From contig ML664161.1 in assembly GCA_007570785.1 (NCBI GenBank), forward strand, positions 14,370,416 to 14,434,415: a stretch of DNA of 64,000 nt, given 5' to 3'. Shown here one piece after another: positions 34,620-45,629 of this stretch. The number at the start of each line of letters is the position of its first letter. Within the stretch, counting starts at the first letter, position 1. A program made the position numbers and the translations under genes. Below the pieces are notes generated by a model. It searched no databases, was not told the DNA's origin, and worked only from the letters and a program-made list of their open reading frames with translations. This DNA is from Antilocapra americana (taxonomy: Eukaryota > Chordata > Mammalia > Artiodactyla > Antilocapridae).

Positions 34620-35486
34620 TCACATGACGTGGCCAAAGTATTGGAGTTTCAGCTTCAACATCAGTCCTTCCAGTGAACATCCAGGACTGATCTCCTTTAG
34701 GATGGACAGGTTGGATTTCCTTGCAGTCTGAGGGACTCTCAAGAGTCTTTCCCAACACCACAGTTCAAAAGCATCAATTCTTCGATGCTCAGCCTTTTTC
34801 ACAGTACAACTCTCACATCCATACATGACTCCTGGAAAAACTATAGCCTTGACTAGACAGACCTTTGTTGGCAAAGTAATGTCTCTGCTTTTCAATATAC
34901 CATCTAGGTTGGCCATAACTTTCCTTCCAAGGAGTAAGCATCTTTTAACTTCATGGCTGCAATCACCATCTGCAGTGATTTTGGAGCCCAGAAAAATAAA
35001 GTCTGACACTGTTTCGACTGTTTCCCCATCTATTTCCCATGAAATGATGGGACCAGATGCCATGATTTTAGTTTTCTTAATGTTGAGCTTTAAGCCAACT
35101 TCTTCACTCTCCTCTTTCACTTTCATTAAGAGGCTTTTTAGTTCCTTTTCACTTTCTGCCATTAGAGTGGTGTCGTCTGCATATCTGAAGTTATAGATAT
35201 TTCTCCCGGCAACCTTGATTCCAGCTTGTGCTTCTTCCAGCCCAGCGTTTCTCATGATGTACTCTGCATACATCACTGTATAGTCATAAGGGATTTGATT
35301 TAGGTCATACCTGAATGGTCTAGTGATTTTCCCTACTTTCTTCAACTTAAGTCTGAATTTGGCAATAAGGAGTCCATGATCTGAGCCACAGTTAGCTCCT
35401 GGTCTTGTTTTTGCTGACTGTATAGAGCTTCTCCATTTTTGGCTGTGAAGAATGTAATCAATCTGATTTCAGTGTTGACCATCTGG
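34620..35486 (-). pseudogene. BovB ORF: endonuclease end fused to RT end
   Basis: Reading leftwards on the minus strand, this open frame begins in the endonuclease C-terminal part ('NQIDYIL', then the catalytic 'GSDH' motif near 35385). It passes 'FRYDLNQIPYDYTV' and jumps at the deletion to 'MYAEYIMRNAGLEEAQAGIK'. It continues through the RT catalytic 'RYADDTTLMAE' motif (near 35180) and the conserved C-terminal 'MYGCESCTVKKAEHRRIDAF', stopping at 'YFGHVM'. RT motifs before YADD are missing, so no polymerase activity is expected. The frame stays open across the junction. A one-base gain in a C-run near 35490 breaks it from the upstream endonuclease. Confidence 0.85.
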
Positions 35487-35830
35487 GGGATGTCCACGTG
35501 TAGTCTTCTCTTGTGTTGTTGAAAGAGAGTGTTTCCTATGACCAGTGCGTTCTCTTGGCATAAGTCTCTTAGCCTTTGCTCTACTTCATTCTGTACTCCA
35601 ACGCCAAATTGGCCTGTTACTCCAGGTGTTTCCTGACTTTCTACTTTTGCATTCCAGTCCCCTATAATGAAAAAGACATCTTTTTTGGGTGTTAGTTCTA
35701 AAAAGTCTTGTAGGTCTTCATAGAACCATTCAACTTAAGCTTCTTCAGCATTACTGGTTGGGGCATAGGCTTGGATTACCGTGATATTGAATGGTTTGCC
35801 TTGGAAATGAACAGAGATCATTCTGTTGTT

Positions 35831-36154
35831 TTAGAGATTGCATCCAAGTACTGCATTTTGGGCTCTTTTGTTGACCGTGACGGCTACTCCATTTCTTCTA
35901 AGGGATTCCTGCCCATAGTAGTAGATATAATGGTCATCTAAGTTAAATTCACCCATTCCAGTCCATCTTAGTTTGCTGATTCCTAGAATGTCGACGTTCA
36001 CCCTTGCCATTTCCTGTTTGACCACTTTCAATTTGTCTTGATTCATGGACCTAACATTCTTGGTTCCTATGCCGTATTGCTCTTTACAGCATCGGACCTT
36101 GCTTCTATCACTAGTCACATCCACAACTGTGTATTGTTTTTGCTTTGGCTCCAT
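35831..36154 (-). pseudogene. BovB endonuclease N-terminal remnant
   Basis: The 107-residue open frame begins 'MEPKQKQYTVVDVT', includes 'GTKNVRSMNQDKLKVV' and 'VDILGISKLRWTGMGEF', and ends at a stop after 'AVLGCNL'. This is the start of the APE-type endonuclease domain that nicks target DNA. It is separated from the rest of the domain by the stop at 35831 and further damage, so it is inactive. Confidence 0.85.
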
Positions 36155-36668
36155 CTCTTTATTCTTTCTGAAGTTATTTCCCCACTGATCACCAGTAGCA
36201 TATCACCTACTAACTTGGGGGGTTCATCTTTCTGTATCCTATAGTTTTGCCTTTTCATACTCTTCATGAGGTTCTCAAGGCAAGAATACTGAAGTGGTTT
36301 GCCATTCCCTTCTCCAGTGGACCACATTCTGTCAGACCTCTCTCCACCATGACCCGTCCATCTTTGGTGGCCCCACACTGCATGGCTTAGTTTCATCGAG
36401 TTAGACAAGGCTGTGGTCCGTGTGATCAGATTGGCTAGTTTTCTGTGATTATGGTTTCAGTGTGTCTGCCCTCTGATGCCCTCTCACAACACCTATCATC
36501 TTACTTGAGTTTTTTTTTTTTTTTACCTTGGACGTGGGGTATCTCTTCACAGCTGCTCCAGCAAAGTGCAGCCGCTGCTCCTTACCTTGGATGAGGGGTG
36601 TCTCCTCCCTGCCTCCCCTCCTGACTTTGAATGTGGAGTGGCTCCTGTTGGCCCTCCTGTGCCTCCTG

Positions 36669-37085
36669 TGTCAAATACTAGTTAACTGCATATGCTGGGA
36701 TTTAATTCTGGTCTCTCTATTTTGTCTAGGTGTCTATTGTGGTGGCAGTATCATACTGTTTTTATTATCATGAATCTGTAATATAGTTTGAAACCTGGAT
36801 GCATAATATCTCTAACTTTGTTCTTTTTTCTTAGAATTGCTTTGGTTATTCAGGATCTTTTGTGGTTCTACACAAATGTTAGGATTGTCTCCTATTTTTG
36901 TGAAGAATGCTTTTGTTATTTTGATGGGAATGTTGGTAACTCTGAAGATGACTTTGGATAGTTGGGACATTTAAACAATGTTATTTCTTCTGATTCAGGG
37001 ACAGAGGATATCTTTCCATTTGTTCATGTGTTCTTTGATTTTTTTCAAAAGTTTTGTAGTTTCCATTTTAGAGAGAGATGGATAG
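36669..37085 (-). repeat. Old L1, right half of nest
   Basis: Begins with the right TSD copy (36669-36679) and continues the L1: 'ctattgtggtggcagtatca', 'ttgctttggttattcaggat', 'ttgttcatgtgttctttgat'. Confidence 0.9.
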
Positions 37086-37159
37086 TTGTTCATTGCACAT
37101 GACTGACTCCCTTTAGTGGACTAGAGCTGGCTACCCAGCTAGGGGTCAGATTTGTCAGC

Positions 37160-37475
37160 CTTCATTCTATGTGGCTGCTTCTCCCAGTGGAATGAGAGCA
37201 GAAGTGATGTAGTCACGTGTAGGCCCAGGTGGTTAAGAAGTAGAAGGCAGCTTCATGATTTCTGCTCCTGTGTATAGAGAACCCAGCACAGGAAACCATG
37301 AATGGTCCTTAGGGATGGAACCATAGGATGAGAGGAGTCAGTTCCAGAAATACCACCTAGGGAATAGTCACCTGTCCTTGAAGAGCACCCAATTATAGGA
37401 TTGAGAAATAAACTTGTAAGGTGTCACACATCTAGGAGTTGAGGGTATCTGTTACTGCAATTAGCATTCTGTACC
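37160..37475 (+). repeat. ERVL-class LTR relic
   Basis: Left features 'gagcagaagtgatgtagtca' and right features 'gagaaataaacttgtaaggt', 'gttgagggtatctgttactg' match the layout of an old mammalian ERVL/MaLR-type LTR with its AATAAA. Subfamily not assigned. No viral coding sequence is attached. Confidence 0.5.
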
Positions 37476-37582
37476 TCATCCTGTCTGCTTAGTACAAATC
37501 ACAGACCTAAGCACTTTAGGTGACACAAAAATGAGTCAGAAACATCCAGAAGTTTGAAGGAAGGAATGCAAACAATTGTAAG

Positions 37583-37770
37583 ACAAAGTAAAAGTCACTC
37601 AGTCGTGTCCAACTCTTTGTGCCTGTACAGTCCATGGAATTCTCTAGGCCAGAATAATGGAGTGGGTACCCTTTCCCTTCTCCAGGGGATCTTCCCAACC
37701 CAGGGACTGAACCCAGGTTTCCCACATTGCAGGTGGATTCTTTACCAGCTGGGTCACAAGGGAAGCCCAA
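37583..37770 (-). mobile_element. Bov-tA SINE
   Basis: Antisense: 'gtcactcagtcgtgtccaac', 'cccttctccaggggatcttc', ending 'gctgggtcacaagggaagcc'. A short deletion follows 'ctctttgtg', typical of one Bov-tA subtype. Confidence 0.94.
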
Positions 37771-38589
37771 GCCAGATTTTAACCATTTAGAATTTTAATA
37801 AGACTCTTTGAATTGCAAGTGACAGGCATCCAATTTGAATTAGCTTTATCAAAGAGGGAATTTATTAGCAGAATGCTCATATTACTGGTAAAAAGATTGA
37901 AAAACCAGCAAGGATGTAATTGTTTCCTGGAAGAAACTGGGACCAGGGACTTACATACTGCTAATACTCATTCCTTATAGATCAGTCATGGCCAGAGGAG
38001 CAAAGCTGTGGAAGAAATGGTAGCTCCTATAGATACCACAGGACTAGTTAGGGGGCTGGGAGAGCAATAATAAGAAGTAAAGAAAGGCTCTTTTATTCTC
38101 AGAAGAAAGGAAAAGGTATTTAGCAGACAAAATAATTGGTTTCCTCTACAGATGGAGCAATTATTTGTAAATTCGCGTTCTTTTTTTTTTTTGGTTTTGT
38201 TTAGTGTATTTTACATTGTTAACATTTCCTGTTTTTATGACTAGCTCCTGAGCTTGAATTAGATCTTTCCTTTTTGTTCCTTTGCCTTCCCCCATGCCCA
38301 TGAGTGTCTTGTATATCATAGGAACTTAACAATTATTTTTTTATCAGCTGAGAAAATGTAATTAGAGAAGTACAGTGAATTTGGGTCTCTTTATGTTGCC
38401 TTGATGCAGACACTCCCTTTTCTTCACCAAATTCTGCTTCTCTACATGAAATGGCAACTCTAGCTAGCCGTGGTTTCTTAACATACCTTGCCAGTATGCA
38501 CCCCTGATATGTCCTCCCTACTTTTGCTTCCCTTGGGAACCTAGCCTCCTCCTGCCAGCCAGTCTAAAGTCCACCACCCATACCCGATT
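37771..38589. other. Unassigned DNA, probably old repeat at left
   Basis: 'ttgcaagtgacaggcatcca' and 'gagggaatttattagca' (37813-37870) recall a common old mammalian interspersed repeat whose name I cannot fix. The rest is unassigned, with a T-tract near 38180. Confidence 0.3.
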
Positions 38590-38935
38590 AGCTCTAGGAC
38601 AAGCACCAACCCTGCTGTGAGGCCTTCCCAGCCCATCACATGACACAGAGGTTTTTCTTCCTCTGAACACCTCACCCTACTGTCTATTCACTGGTGACCA
38701 TGTCTTCTTGTGTTGTCCTTGTGTAGTTTTATACTGTTACATTTTGTGAACAATTAATATTTTTAAATAATTAAACATTTTATTTAAAGTTTGATTTTCT
38801 TTTCCAACTAGATTGTGAATTCTTTGAAGAATAGGAACAATCTCTCACGCCCTGTATAGTGGCTGATGAAATAGCTTAAATAGTAGGCTTCTGATAAATC
38901 TTTGCAAACAGATTGAATGAATTCTTATTTTCAGT
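38590..38935 (+). repeat. L2 LINE 3' region
   Basis: 'tgaggccttcccagcccatc', then 'ctagattgtgaattctttga', ending 'cagattgaatgaattc'. Confidence 0.6.
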
Positions 38936-40327
38936 TTCAAGGCAGTTATCCCATATACAGCACAGCTAAGAGTCTGCAAATATTCACATGAATACAGTGC
39001 TTTTTAAAAATGAATATTTTTTCCTTTCGTTTTTAAATTAAAAGTCTCTGCCCACTGGTTGAGTGGAACATATCAGCACTCTATTATTATTATTATCTTT
39101 CTTTTTTTTAAGATACTACCCTTAGGGATAGTGAAACCTACTGCACAGAGTGAAACCAGCCAGGCTGCTTACTGACTTTGCAGAGGAGCAGTTTCTGTAA
39201 AATTGTAAATGGTAATCATTAATTAGACTGCTTTTCCTACATTGCCCTGTGTAGTGGTGGATGGTATATGTGGTAATCTGAATGTGATATGTATGAAAAG
39301 CACAGGATGTGTGAAAGAAGGTGAGAAAAAGCTGGGCTGCAGAAAATGAGAAGCTACTACAGCCTCTGGCAGGATGCAGTATGTGAAGATTAGACAATAC
39401 CTTGACTCTGACGGAGGGTAGAGCAGGTTGGGCGCTTTAAACTGGAAAACAGTTTCCCTCACTGTTTTCTTCCCCTCAGCCACACCACACACCATTTGCT
39501 TCTAGCATTTGGGCCAAGGTCTTGTACTTTCTGGAATCTCTCTGCTTCCCTCATTGGCTCCTTTTCAGTCATGATTGTCCCTTATTTGCAAATGACACAG
39601 AGATTAGAGATGGTTTCTTATTTTCTGGATTTTTTTTTTTTTTACAAAATTATGAAAAGGCTCTGTCTGCTATTGAAATAAACAACTCTTGGCTACAACT
39701 TCTCAAAAATTATTCTCATTAATTGCTAAAAATGTACTACAACATGGAGTTTGATATTTGAGGAATTCATAGACTAATAAAAGGTTAAAAAAAGAAATGA
39801 CTTTAGAGTCTATTTTGTTCACATCTCCTGTTTTAAAAATTAAAAAATTCCAATTCTGTGTAGAAAAAGGGCGAAAAAAAGAGAGAGAGAGAGAAAGCAG
39901 AGTGCAACACTAATAACCACACATTTACAACTGAAGCACACATCTTAAACTTGAAATTCAATTTAAAATTCGTATTGCCAATCCAGCAAGTAAAAATAGT
40001 GGCCCAGGTATATTTGTGGTATTGTCCTACATTTTAGTTTTCTTGGTTTGTTAGTCAGAAGGTAAGCAATTAAAATCTCCACAGTTACAGGGACTGAGTT
40101 CAGACTCCTTGTGGGATGTGGTTTTAGTATGTTAATAGGCTGCCCCACCCAGATCTGGGGGGGAATGGCCATAACATCCTCTCTCTTGGATTCTCTGTCT
40201 CACTGCACTGAAAACCAGCCTATTTTCACTTATTTAAAAATTATAATTCTACATTTTGTATTAAAAATATTGTAGCTATTTAATTTCAGGAGATATGCTT
40301 TATAATTTTATGCTTCTCAAAGTTCCC
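38936..40327. other. Unassigned AT-rich DNA
   Basis: Short TTA and GA simple runs (39082-39096 and about 39880-39893). No gene. Open frames at 39122-39722 are shadows of low-complexity or unrecognised sequence. Confidence 0.35.
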
Positions 40328-40563
40328 ACCATTGTTGTTGCTGTCTAGTCCCTAGGTCATGTCTGACTTTTTTGCGACCACATGAACTGTAGCCTGCCAG
40401 GCTCCTCTGTTCATGAGATTTCCCAGGCAACAATACTGGAGTGGTTTGCCATTTTCTTCTCCAGGGGATCTTCCCAACTCAGGGATGGAACCCAGGTCTC
40501 CAGCATTGGCAGGTGGATTTTTTTTTTTTTTTTTTTTAACCTCTGAGCCACCTGGGAAGCCCC
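40328..40563 (-). mobile_element. Bov-tA SINE with internal T-tract
   Basis: Antisense: 'ttgttgctgtctagtcccta', 'ccattttcttctccagggga', ending 'ctgagccacctgggaagccc'. A run of about 21 T at 40519-40539 interrupts the tRNA-like part, an expansion not usual there. Confidence 0.94.
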
Positions 40564-40642
40564 AGGAAAGCACTAGAAGATATCAATTGCATATAGCTGG
40601 TGCTGACATGATGATATGAACCACCACATCTTGTTTTCTTTT

Positions 40643-40855
40643 CTAGCAACAGTAGTTAACATTTATTGAATTTTTAGCATGAGCTAAGTTGTTTGCTTAT
40701 GTCATCACAGTGATTCCAGTGAGTGAGGTGCTCATTATTTTTTCCATTTTAATGATGCTGAAACTAAGGCTTAGAGAGGTTACCCAGTTCATTAGGTTTG
40801 AATCCAGACTGATACCAAGCCCACCTACTATTATGCTATAGTAATTTTTTAGACA
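40643..40855 (-). repeat. MIR SINE
   Basis: Reversed MIR: 'taacatttattgaattttta', 'atgctgaaactaaggcttag', 'agaggttacccagttcatta', 'gaatccagactgatacc'. Confidence 0.8.
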
Positions 40856-41314
40856 AAGCTCTGTTGGGGTAAGGAGAATATCACCCTTGTTTCTAACCCC
40901 AGAGCACATGAAATAGAGCACAGGCACTCAAGGGATGTTCTGTCCTTCTGGGTGACCTGGGATGAAAAGGAGAATAGAATTATTCTAGATGGTTGTCCCT
41001 TTGGAGTTGTGACTTTCTTTGTCAGTTCTACCCCTGAGCACCGGTGCTCTGGGAGTCACTGTGGAAACTCAGGGTCCAGCTCTAGCTTCTCTCTGCTATT
41101 CAGATCTAGATAAGGACATTGTAAATGATTAATGTGTTTCCACTTGAAAAGTACTTTCCCATTTGCTGCCTGTTACCTCCCTGCCAAGTGAATGTGTATG
41201 GTAGAGTGCCTGAATTTTTCAGGTTAGCCAAATATTCTGTCCTGTTTTCCCCTTATAGTCATCAAAGGTCAATAGTTAGGCATTCAAACTATTATCTTAA
41301 AGATTGACTAAGGG
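40856..41314. other. Unassigned DNA
   Basis: Nothing recognisable. Confidence 0.4.
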
Positions 41315-41702
41315 CAGTCCCAGAAGCTATGCAAAAATCCTCTGTGCTATGGAGTCTAGAAAAAATGGTATTGATAAACCTATTTGAAGGGAGGGAATGG
41401 AGAGACAGAGGTAGAGGACGGACTTGTGGACACAGTGGGGGAAGGAGACAGTGGGACGAATGGAGAGGGTAGCATCAACATGTATACGATATCCTGTGTA
41501 AAATACATAGCTGGTGGGGAGTTGCTTTATAACACAGGGAGTGCTGCCTGGTACTCTGTGATGACCTAGAGGGGTGGGGTGGCGCAGGAGACTGAGGCTC
41601 AAGAGGGAGGGCGTATATGTATAATTATGGCTAGCTCGCATTGTTGTATGGCAGAAGCCAACGCAACACTGTAAAGCAATTTCCCTCAAATTAGAAAATA
41701 AA
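41315..41702 (+). mobile_element. Cetartiodactyl L1 3' UTR
   Basis: Sense-strand L1 3' UTR: 'tggtattgataaacctattt', 'gacttgtggacacagtgggg', 'tctgtgatgacctagagggg', ending 'gtaaagcaatttccctcaaa' and an A-rich tail. No coding part. Confidence 0.85.
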
Positions 41703-42449
41703 GTCCTCTATGATAGATGAGGTTTTGATTTTTGGTTTGGAAAATATGTGTTTAGAGAAGCAACCTTCATACATTCTTCTCTTGACTTGACTCTTTAGTC
41801 TGAGTCGCAGGACCACCTGTTTCATTGCAGTGTCAGGTTCACATCCAGATGTGTCTGGTGCCCTGGTCAGTTCCCCCACAGCTGTGGTGCCCGGCAAGCA
41901 AGTTGCAGCTCATTGGCGTATCTCCCTGGGGAGTGGGTGTTTTATTCATAGGCACTGGGAGTTCACGGTGAAGAATGAAGTGTGGCTGCATTTTCTTTCT
42001 CATGGTATTGCTAAATAAAGCCCAGCATTCCATTCCAAACAGTGTTTCCAGAACCTGAACTCATGTCTTCAGTAAGTGGACCAGGTTCTTCCTCAGCGCC
42101 AGCGCCTCCTTTTATAGACTCTCTTAATTAGGCTATGTCAGGGTAATGAGATGTCTGTGCCTGTCAGCTGAGGGAGCCAACAACTCTGCTTCCATTCACT
42201 GCAGAGGAACAAATGCAGGGGCAGCTGGGAGTGAGAGTTGAAGGCAGTGCCAGCCCCACCTGATCTGCCTCTGCCAGGGCCCAACAGGCGGGATGAGGAG
42301 TGCGGTGTCCTGGTCCTCTTTTGCTCTTCCCTCCAAGGGCAGGTCTGCAGGAAGGCCCGTGGGACAGATGGCTACTCGTCATCCCTAACACATGTTCACA
42401 ATGGTCTGGACACTTTGCCTTGGCCCTTTGAAGTTGGCCTCATTCAGCA
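41703..42449. other. Unassigned GC-raised DNA
   Basis: Free of recognised repeats. Contains AATAAA at 42014-42019 and a 'ttttatag' / 'ttaattagg' motif pair near 42110-42132. Possible regulatory or UTR sequence, with no confident gene model. Confidence 0.3.
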
Positions 42450-42605
42450 TTCCTAGGTATCCTATGAAGGAGGGACTGTTACTGTTCCAGTTTGGAGAGG
42501 AAGGAGGTGAAGCATAGAGGGCCTCAGTGGCTTGCTTCAGGTCACAGAGCTGGAAAAGCGGGAGTGCTGAGATTTGATCTCAGTTGGCGAGAGAGAGAGC
42601 CCCTT
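42450..42605 (-). repeat. MIR SINE
   Basis: Reversed MIR: 'cctatgaaggagggactgtt', 'gaggaaggaggtgaagcata', 'gagggcctcagtggcttgct', 'tcaggtcacagagctgg'. Confidence 0.7.
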
Positions 42606-43690
42606 TGTTCCCCGGGTCCCAGAGAACTCTGCCGTGCTGACCCGCTAGGTGTGGTCCTTACGCCATGTCAAAGGGAGATGTAAGCTGTGCCAGGAAGACA
42701 AAGGATGGAGGGCGTTCCCTTCACTGTCTCTGTGGCACGAATTCTCATGGTGGACTTCCCATCCCCACACATTCCAGCCGAGCAGGAGGTCCCCTCCTCC
42801 TGGCTGCTCTGGGCTGGGCCACAGCCTCCAGCAGAGAACTGAAACAAGGTTGTCTCTGAAAATAGAGGACGTGGGCAAAGAGGTGGCGGATTCCTTTCCT
42901 TGCTGAGTGGGCACAGTGCCAACTCCTACTGGAGGAACTCTCCCGTCTTCTTTTCGCCTTGACCCAGCAGGAGAGGACAGCTGCGTCTCCAGGCAATTCT
43001 TCACTGCCTTTGAACACCGAGTCCCGTTCTAGGGAGATGAGAGGCTGCACATTTATGTTGGGGTGAACTCTGAAAGGTCAGCCTGCCCTTTTTAGAATAA
43101 AAATCTTGCTTTTTACCTCATGCGTGGTCCCAACTGGCCTCGTGTGTATGTGTATGCGAAGAGTAGGCTAAAAGAAGAAGAAACGCCAGGAACCTCATTT
43201 AGAGTTTTGGATAACGTTTGGAGTTAGGTTTGTCTGTCGAAAGAATGCTTGATATGGGATGGTCAGAAACAGGATGACTCTCCTGTTCTGAATTTGAGGT
43301 CACTTTTTCTTGGTCAGTGGGCAGCGGCTTTTCCCCATCAGGTGGGAGTGAAGAAAGCATGGGGCATGCATTTCTCTGAGAGTGTTCTGAGATGTCTCTC
43401 TGTCTGTCCATGGGGGAGCTTCCCTTTTGCAAAGTTTTACTCCATTCACTGGGGGACAAGCTACAGGGTTTCTGTAGGCCTACCTGAGTAACACAGTTGT
43501 ACAAAAGGTGCATCTTATGTTGGGAAAAGATAGCAGCCTTGCTTCCGCAGCTCTATAAAACTCAGTACTCCAGATGGCCACCCTGCCTCACTCCTTCAGA
43601 GCAGAGGCAACCCCCAGATCCAGGATCATGGCAAAGCCATGCCTCAGAGTGTCCCTGTACCATGGCAGTTGTGATCCAGGGGTCCTGTTA
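42606..43690. other. Unassigned GC-raised DNA with overlapping open frames
   Basis: The region 42600-43060 is the most GC-rich block here and is open in several frames on both strands (up to 119 codons), as expected of GC-rich non-coding DNA. None of the translations is recognised. A 'ctataaaa' motif lies at 43553-43560, without other promoter evidence. Confidence 0.3.
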
Positions 43691-43790
43691 GATATATATT
43701 TATACATATACTTGTGTATATAGATGTGTAGGTATGCATACACACTATATATATGTAGATATACATACATATAAAATACATCTGAAAGAA
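43691..43790. repeat. AT/ATAC-rich low-complexity tract
   Basis: Degenerate TATA/ATAC/GTAT repeats. It produces tyrosine/isoleucine-rich shadow open frames. Confidence 0.8.
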
Positions 43791-45220
43791 CCAGGTTCTA
43801 TGTTTATGTAAATAGTCCCAGGATGGGTGACAGCTATTTTCCTTTATGAATGGGTTGTGAGAAGAAAAACTACCAATGGAACTCATAAAAGAAGAACTGA
43901 GAATGGTGTTTTCAATTTCGTTGGTGTAAAGTCATCTTCCCCAGATTAAATTGTCTGTCACTACTTTCCCAGCTGGTTTCTCTCAGATTAGATTTCTTGG
44001 AGTCCTCTTGAATTCATTTCTGTGTTTTGGATGCTTTATTAACTGTATATGGCTGACACTTAATTTTATTGATAGAGTTTGGTAAACATTAACAGATTAC
44101 ATGCTTCCCTTATCCCTTCACCTCATCCCACATGACTCCTCTCTGCTTTCCCCACCTTGGCCCCAGAGACAAGAACACGTATTACTTTGTTTTATGGTCA
44201 TCCTGAAAATAGGTACCAGCTCCCACATGTGTAGGATATAGAATTTTAATGAGCACAAAGCCAGCTCTTCAGTCCTTCACTCTGATTTGAGTAGGGTGAT
44301 GTCAACCTATCTAGCAAGTATTGAAGTGATTTTAAAATTGCTTTCAGGGTGAGTAAATTAGTGGGACCATGTGTTACCCTCAGGCTGCCCTACACCCAGT
44401 CACAATTCCCTGTTTATCTGAAGACCAGAATTATTAGAAACCATCTGAATAGATGCTCTTCAAAATATAAGTTGAGGGAATGTTGGTTTTGTCTTAAGCC
44501 TCAATTTTATAAGTTGCCATTATCTTCGGTTTAGAATTGTCAAACACATTTAGATTCCAGTTTCAGTACTTTCTTTCTAATTATAGGATTTGATTCATTT
44601 ACTAAAACCGGGTATTGCTCTTTTGAATCATCTCTTCTATCCCTCCCTCTTTCCAGCATCTTCCTCCTACATGTTTCTTGGAGTACATTTTGGTGCTTCA
44701 GCATAAAGAGCACTATATAATGTTTTCTTTGTATCCCATTCTGCCATGCAAAATGAAAAGCCCTAACATCCAATGTGTGAAAAACTGACATTGTAAGCTA
44801 TTTGTAAAAACAGACACTGTCTTGCTGAATATCAAAGCCAGATAAACTCTCTCCATACCAAAAAACCAAAGACAATGGCAATGAAAATTCCAACCCCAAT
44901 ACATCATCAAATGCATGACAACTCCTCCTTCAACTCTCTAAAATATGGTTAGGTTTTTAGATTGGTACTGCTATAACTGTTTGCTTTTCTTCTTACAATC
45001 TTCTTTTCAACTTGCTCGTTTAGCTAGTGATTAATGAGTTAATTAATTAGTAAAGATTTAGAAAGTTCTTTGAAGAATAAACATACTATTTACTGTGAAC
45101 CTGCCTTTTATAACATTAGGTTAAAGCTACTTACAAAAACCAAAAACTAAAACCTTTAAATTTTAACTACAGTGACTTCAAAAATTTTGTTAACCTTTTA
45201 AATACCTAAGTAACTCACCT
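43791..45220. other. Unassigned DNA
   Basis: No named repeat or convincing gene. Confidence 0.35.
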
Positions 45221-45432
45221 GGGCTTCCCAGGTGGTGTAGTGGTAAAGAATTCTGCCAGTGCAGAAGATGGAGGATACATGGGTTCAATCCCTGAGTTGG
45301 GAAGATCCCCTGAAGGAGGAAATGGCAACCCACTCCAGTATTCTTGCCTGGGAAATCCCATGGACAGAGGAGCCTGGGGTATACAGTCCATGGGGTTGCA
45401 AAGAATCAGACATGACTGAGCACACAGCACGC
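45221..45432 (+). mobile_element. Bov-tA SINE
   Basis: Sense: 'gggcttcccaggtggtgtag', 'tggtaaagaattctgccagt', 'gggttcaatccctgagttgg' (B-box region), 'tcttgcctgggaaatcccat', ending 'cagacatgactgagca'. A T-tract of 24 lies just beyond, at 45482-45505. Confidence 0.95.
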
Positions 45433-45629
45433 ATACATTTGCACTTAGGATTACCTTTCACTTAATCTCAGTAACTCAAGGTTTTTTTTTTTTTTTTTTT
45501 TTTTTAAGTTGATTGGACCCTTTCTGCTGGAGAAAATTCCCAGCACATATTCTTTATCAATGATCATTAATTACTGTAAGTATTCCTGAGATCACCGTCC
45601 TCCCACTGAAGCAAATCTGACTACTTAAT

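Larger units (their letters stand above)
34404..36668 (-). mobile_element. BovB LINE, internally deleted, with TSD
   Basis: Minus-strand BovB of 2,265 bp. The 3' end (left) has the short 'cagctcagctcag' type tail instead of poly-A. The 5' end (right) reaches sequence near the start of full-length BovB, with two 'accttgga' repeats and a T-tract at 36510-36524. An internal deletion near 35272-35280 removes roughly 1 kb or more (my recollection of the ~3.2-kb consensus), covering the end of the endonuclease-RT linker and RT motifs up to just before YADD. An exact 11-bp TSD flanks it. It sits inside an old L1. Confidence 0.95.

Noticed and set aside
34825..35196. 123-codon plus-strand open frame
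   Set aside because: Antisense shadow of the BovB ORF on the minus strand.
42645..43050. Overlapping 119- and 101-codon minus-strand frames
   Set aside because: Several frames on both strands are open at once, as GC-rich non-coding DNA gives. No domain or start context was seen.
43553..43560. TATA-like box 'ctataaaa'
   Set aside because: A single short motif without other promoter features or a downstream gene model.
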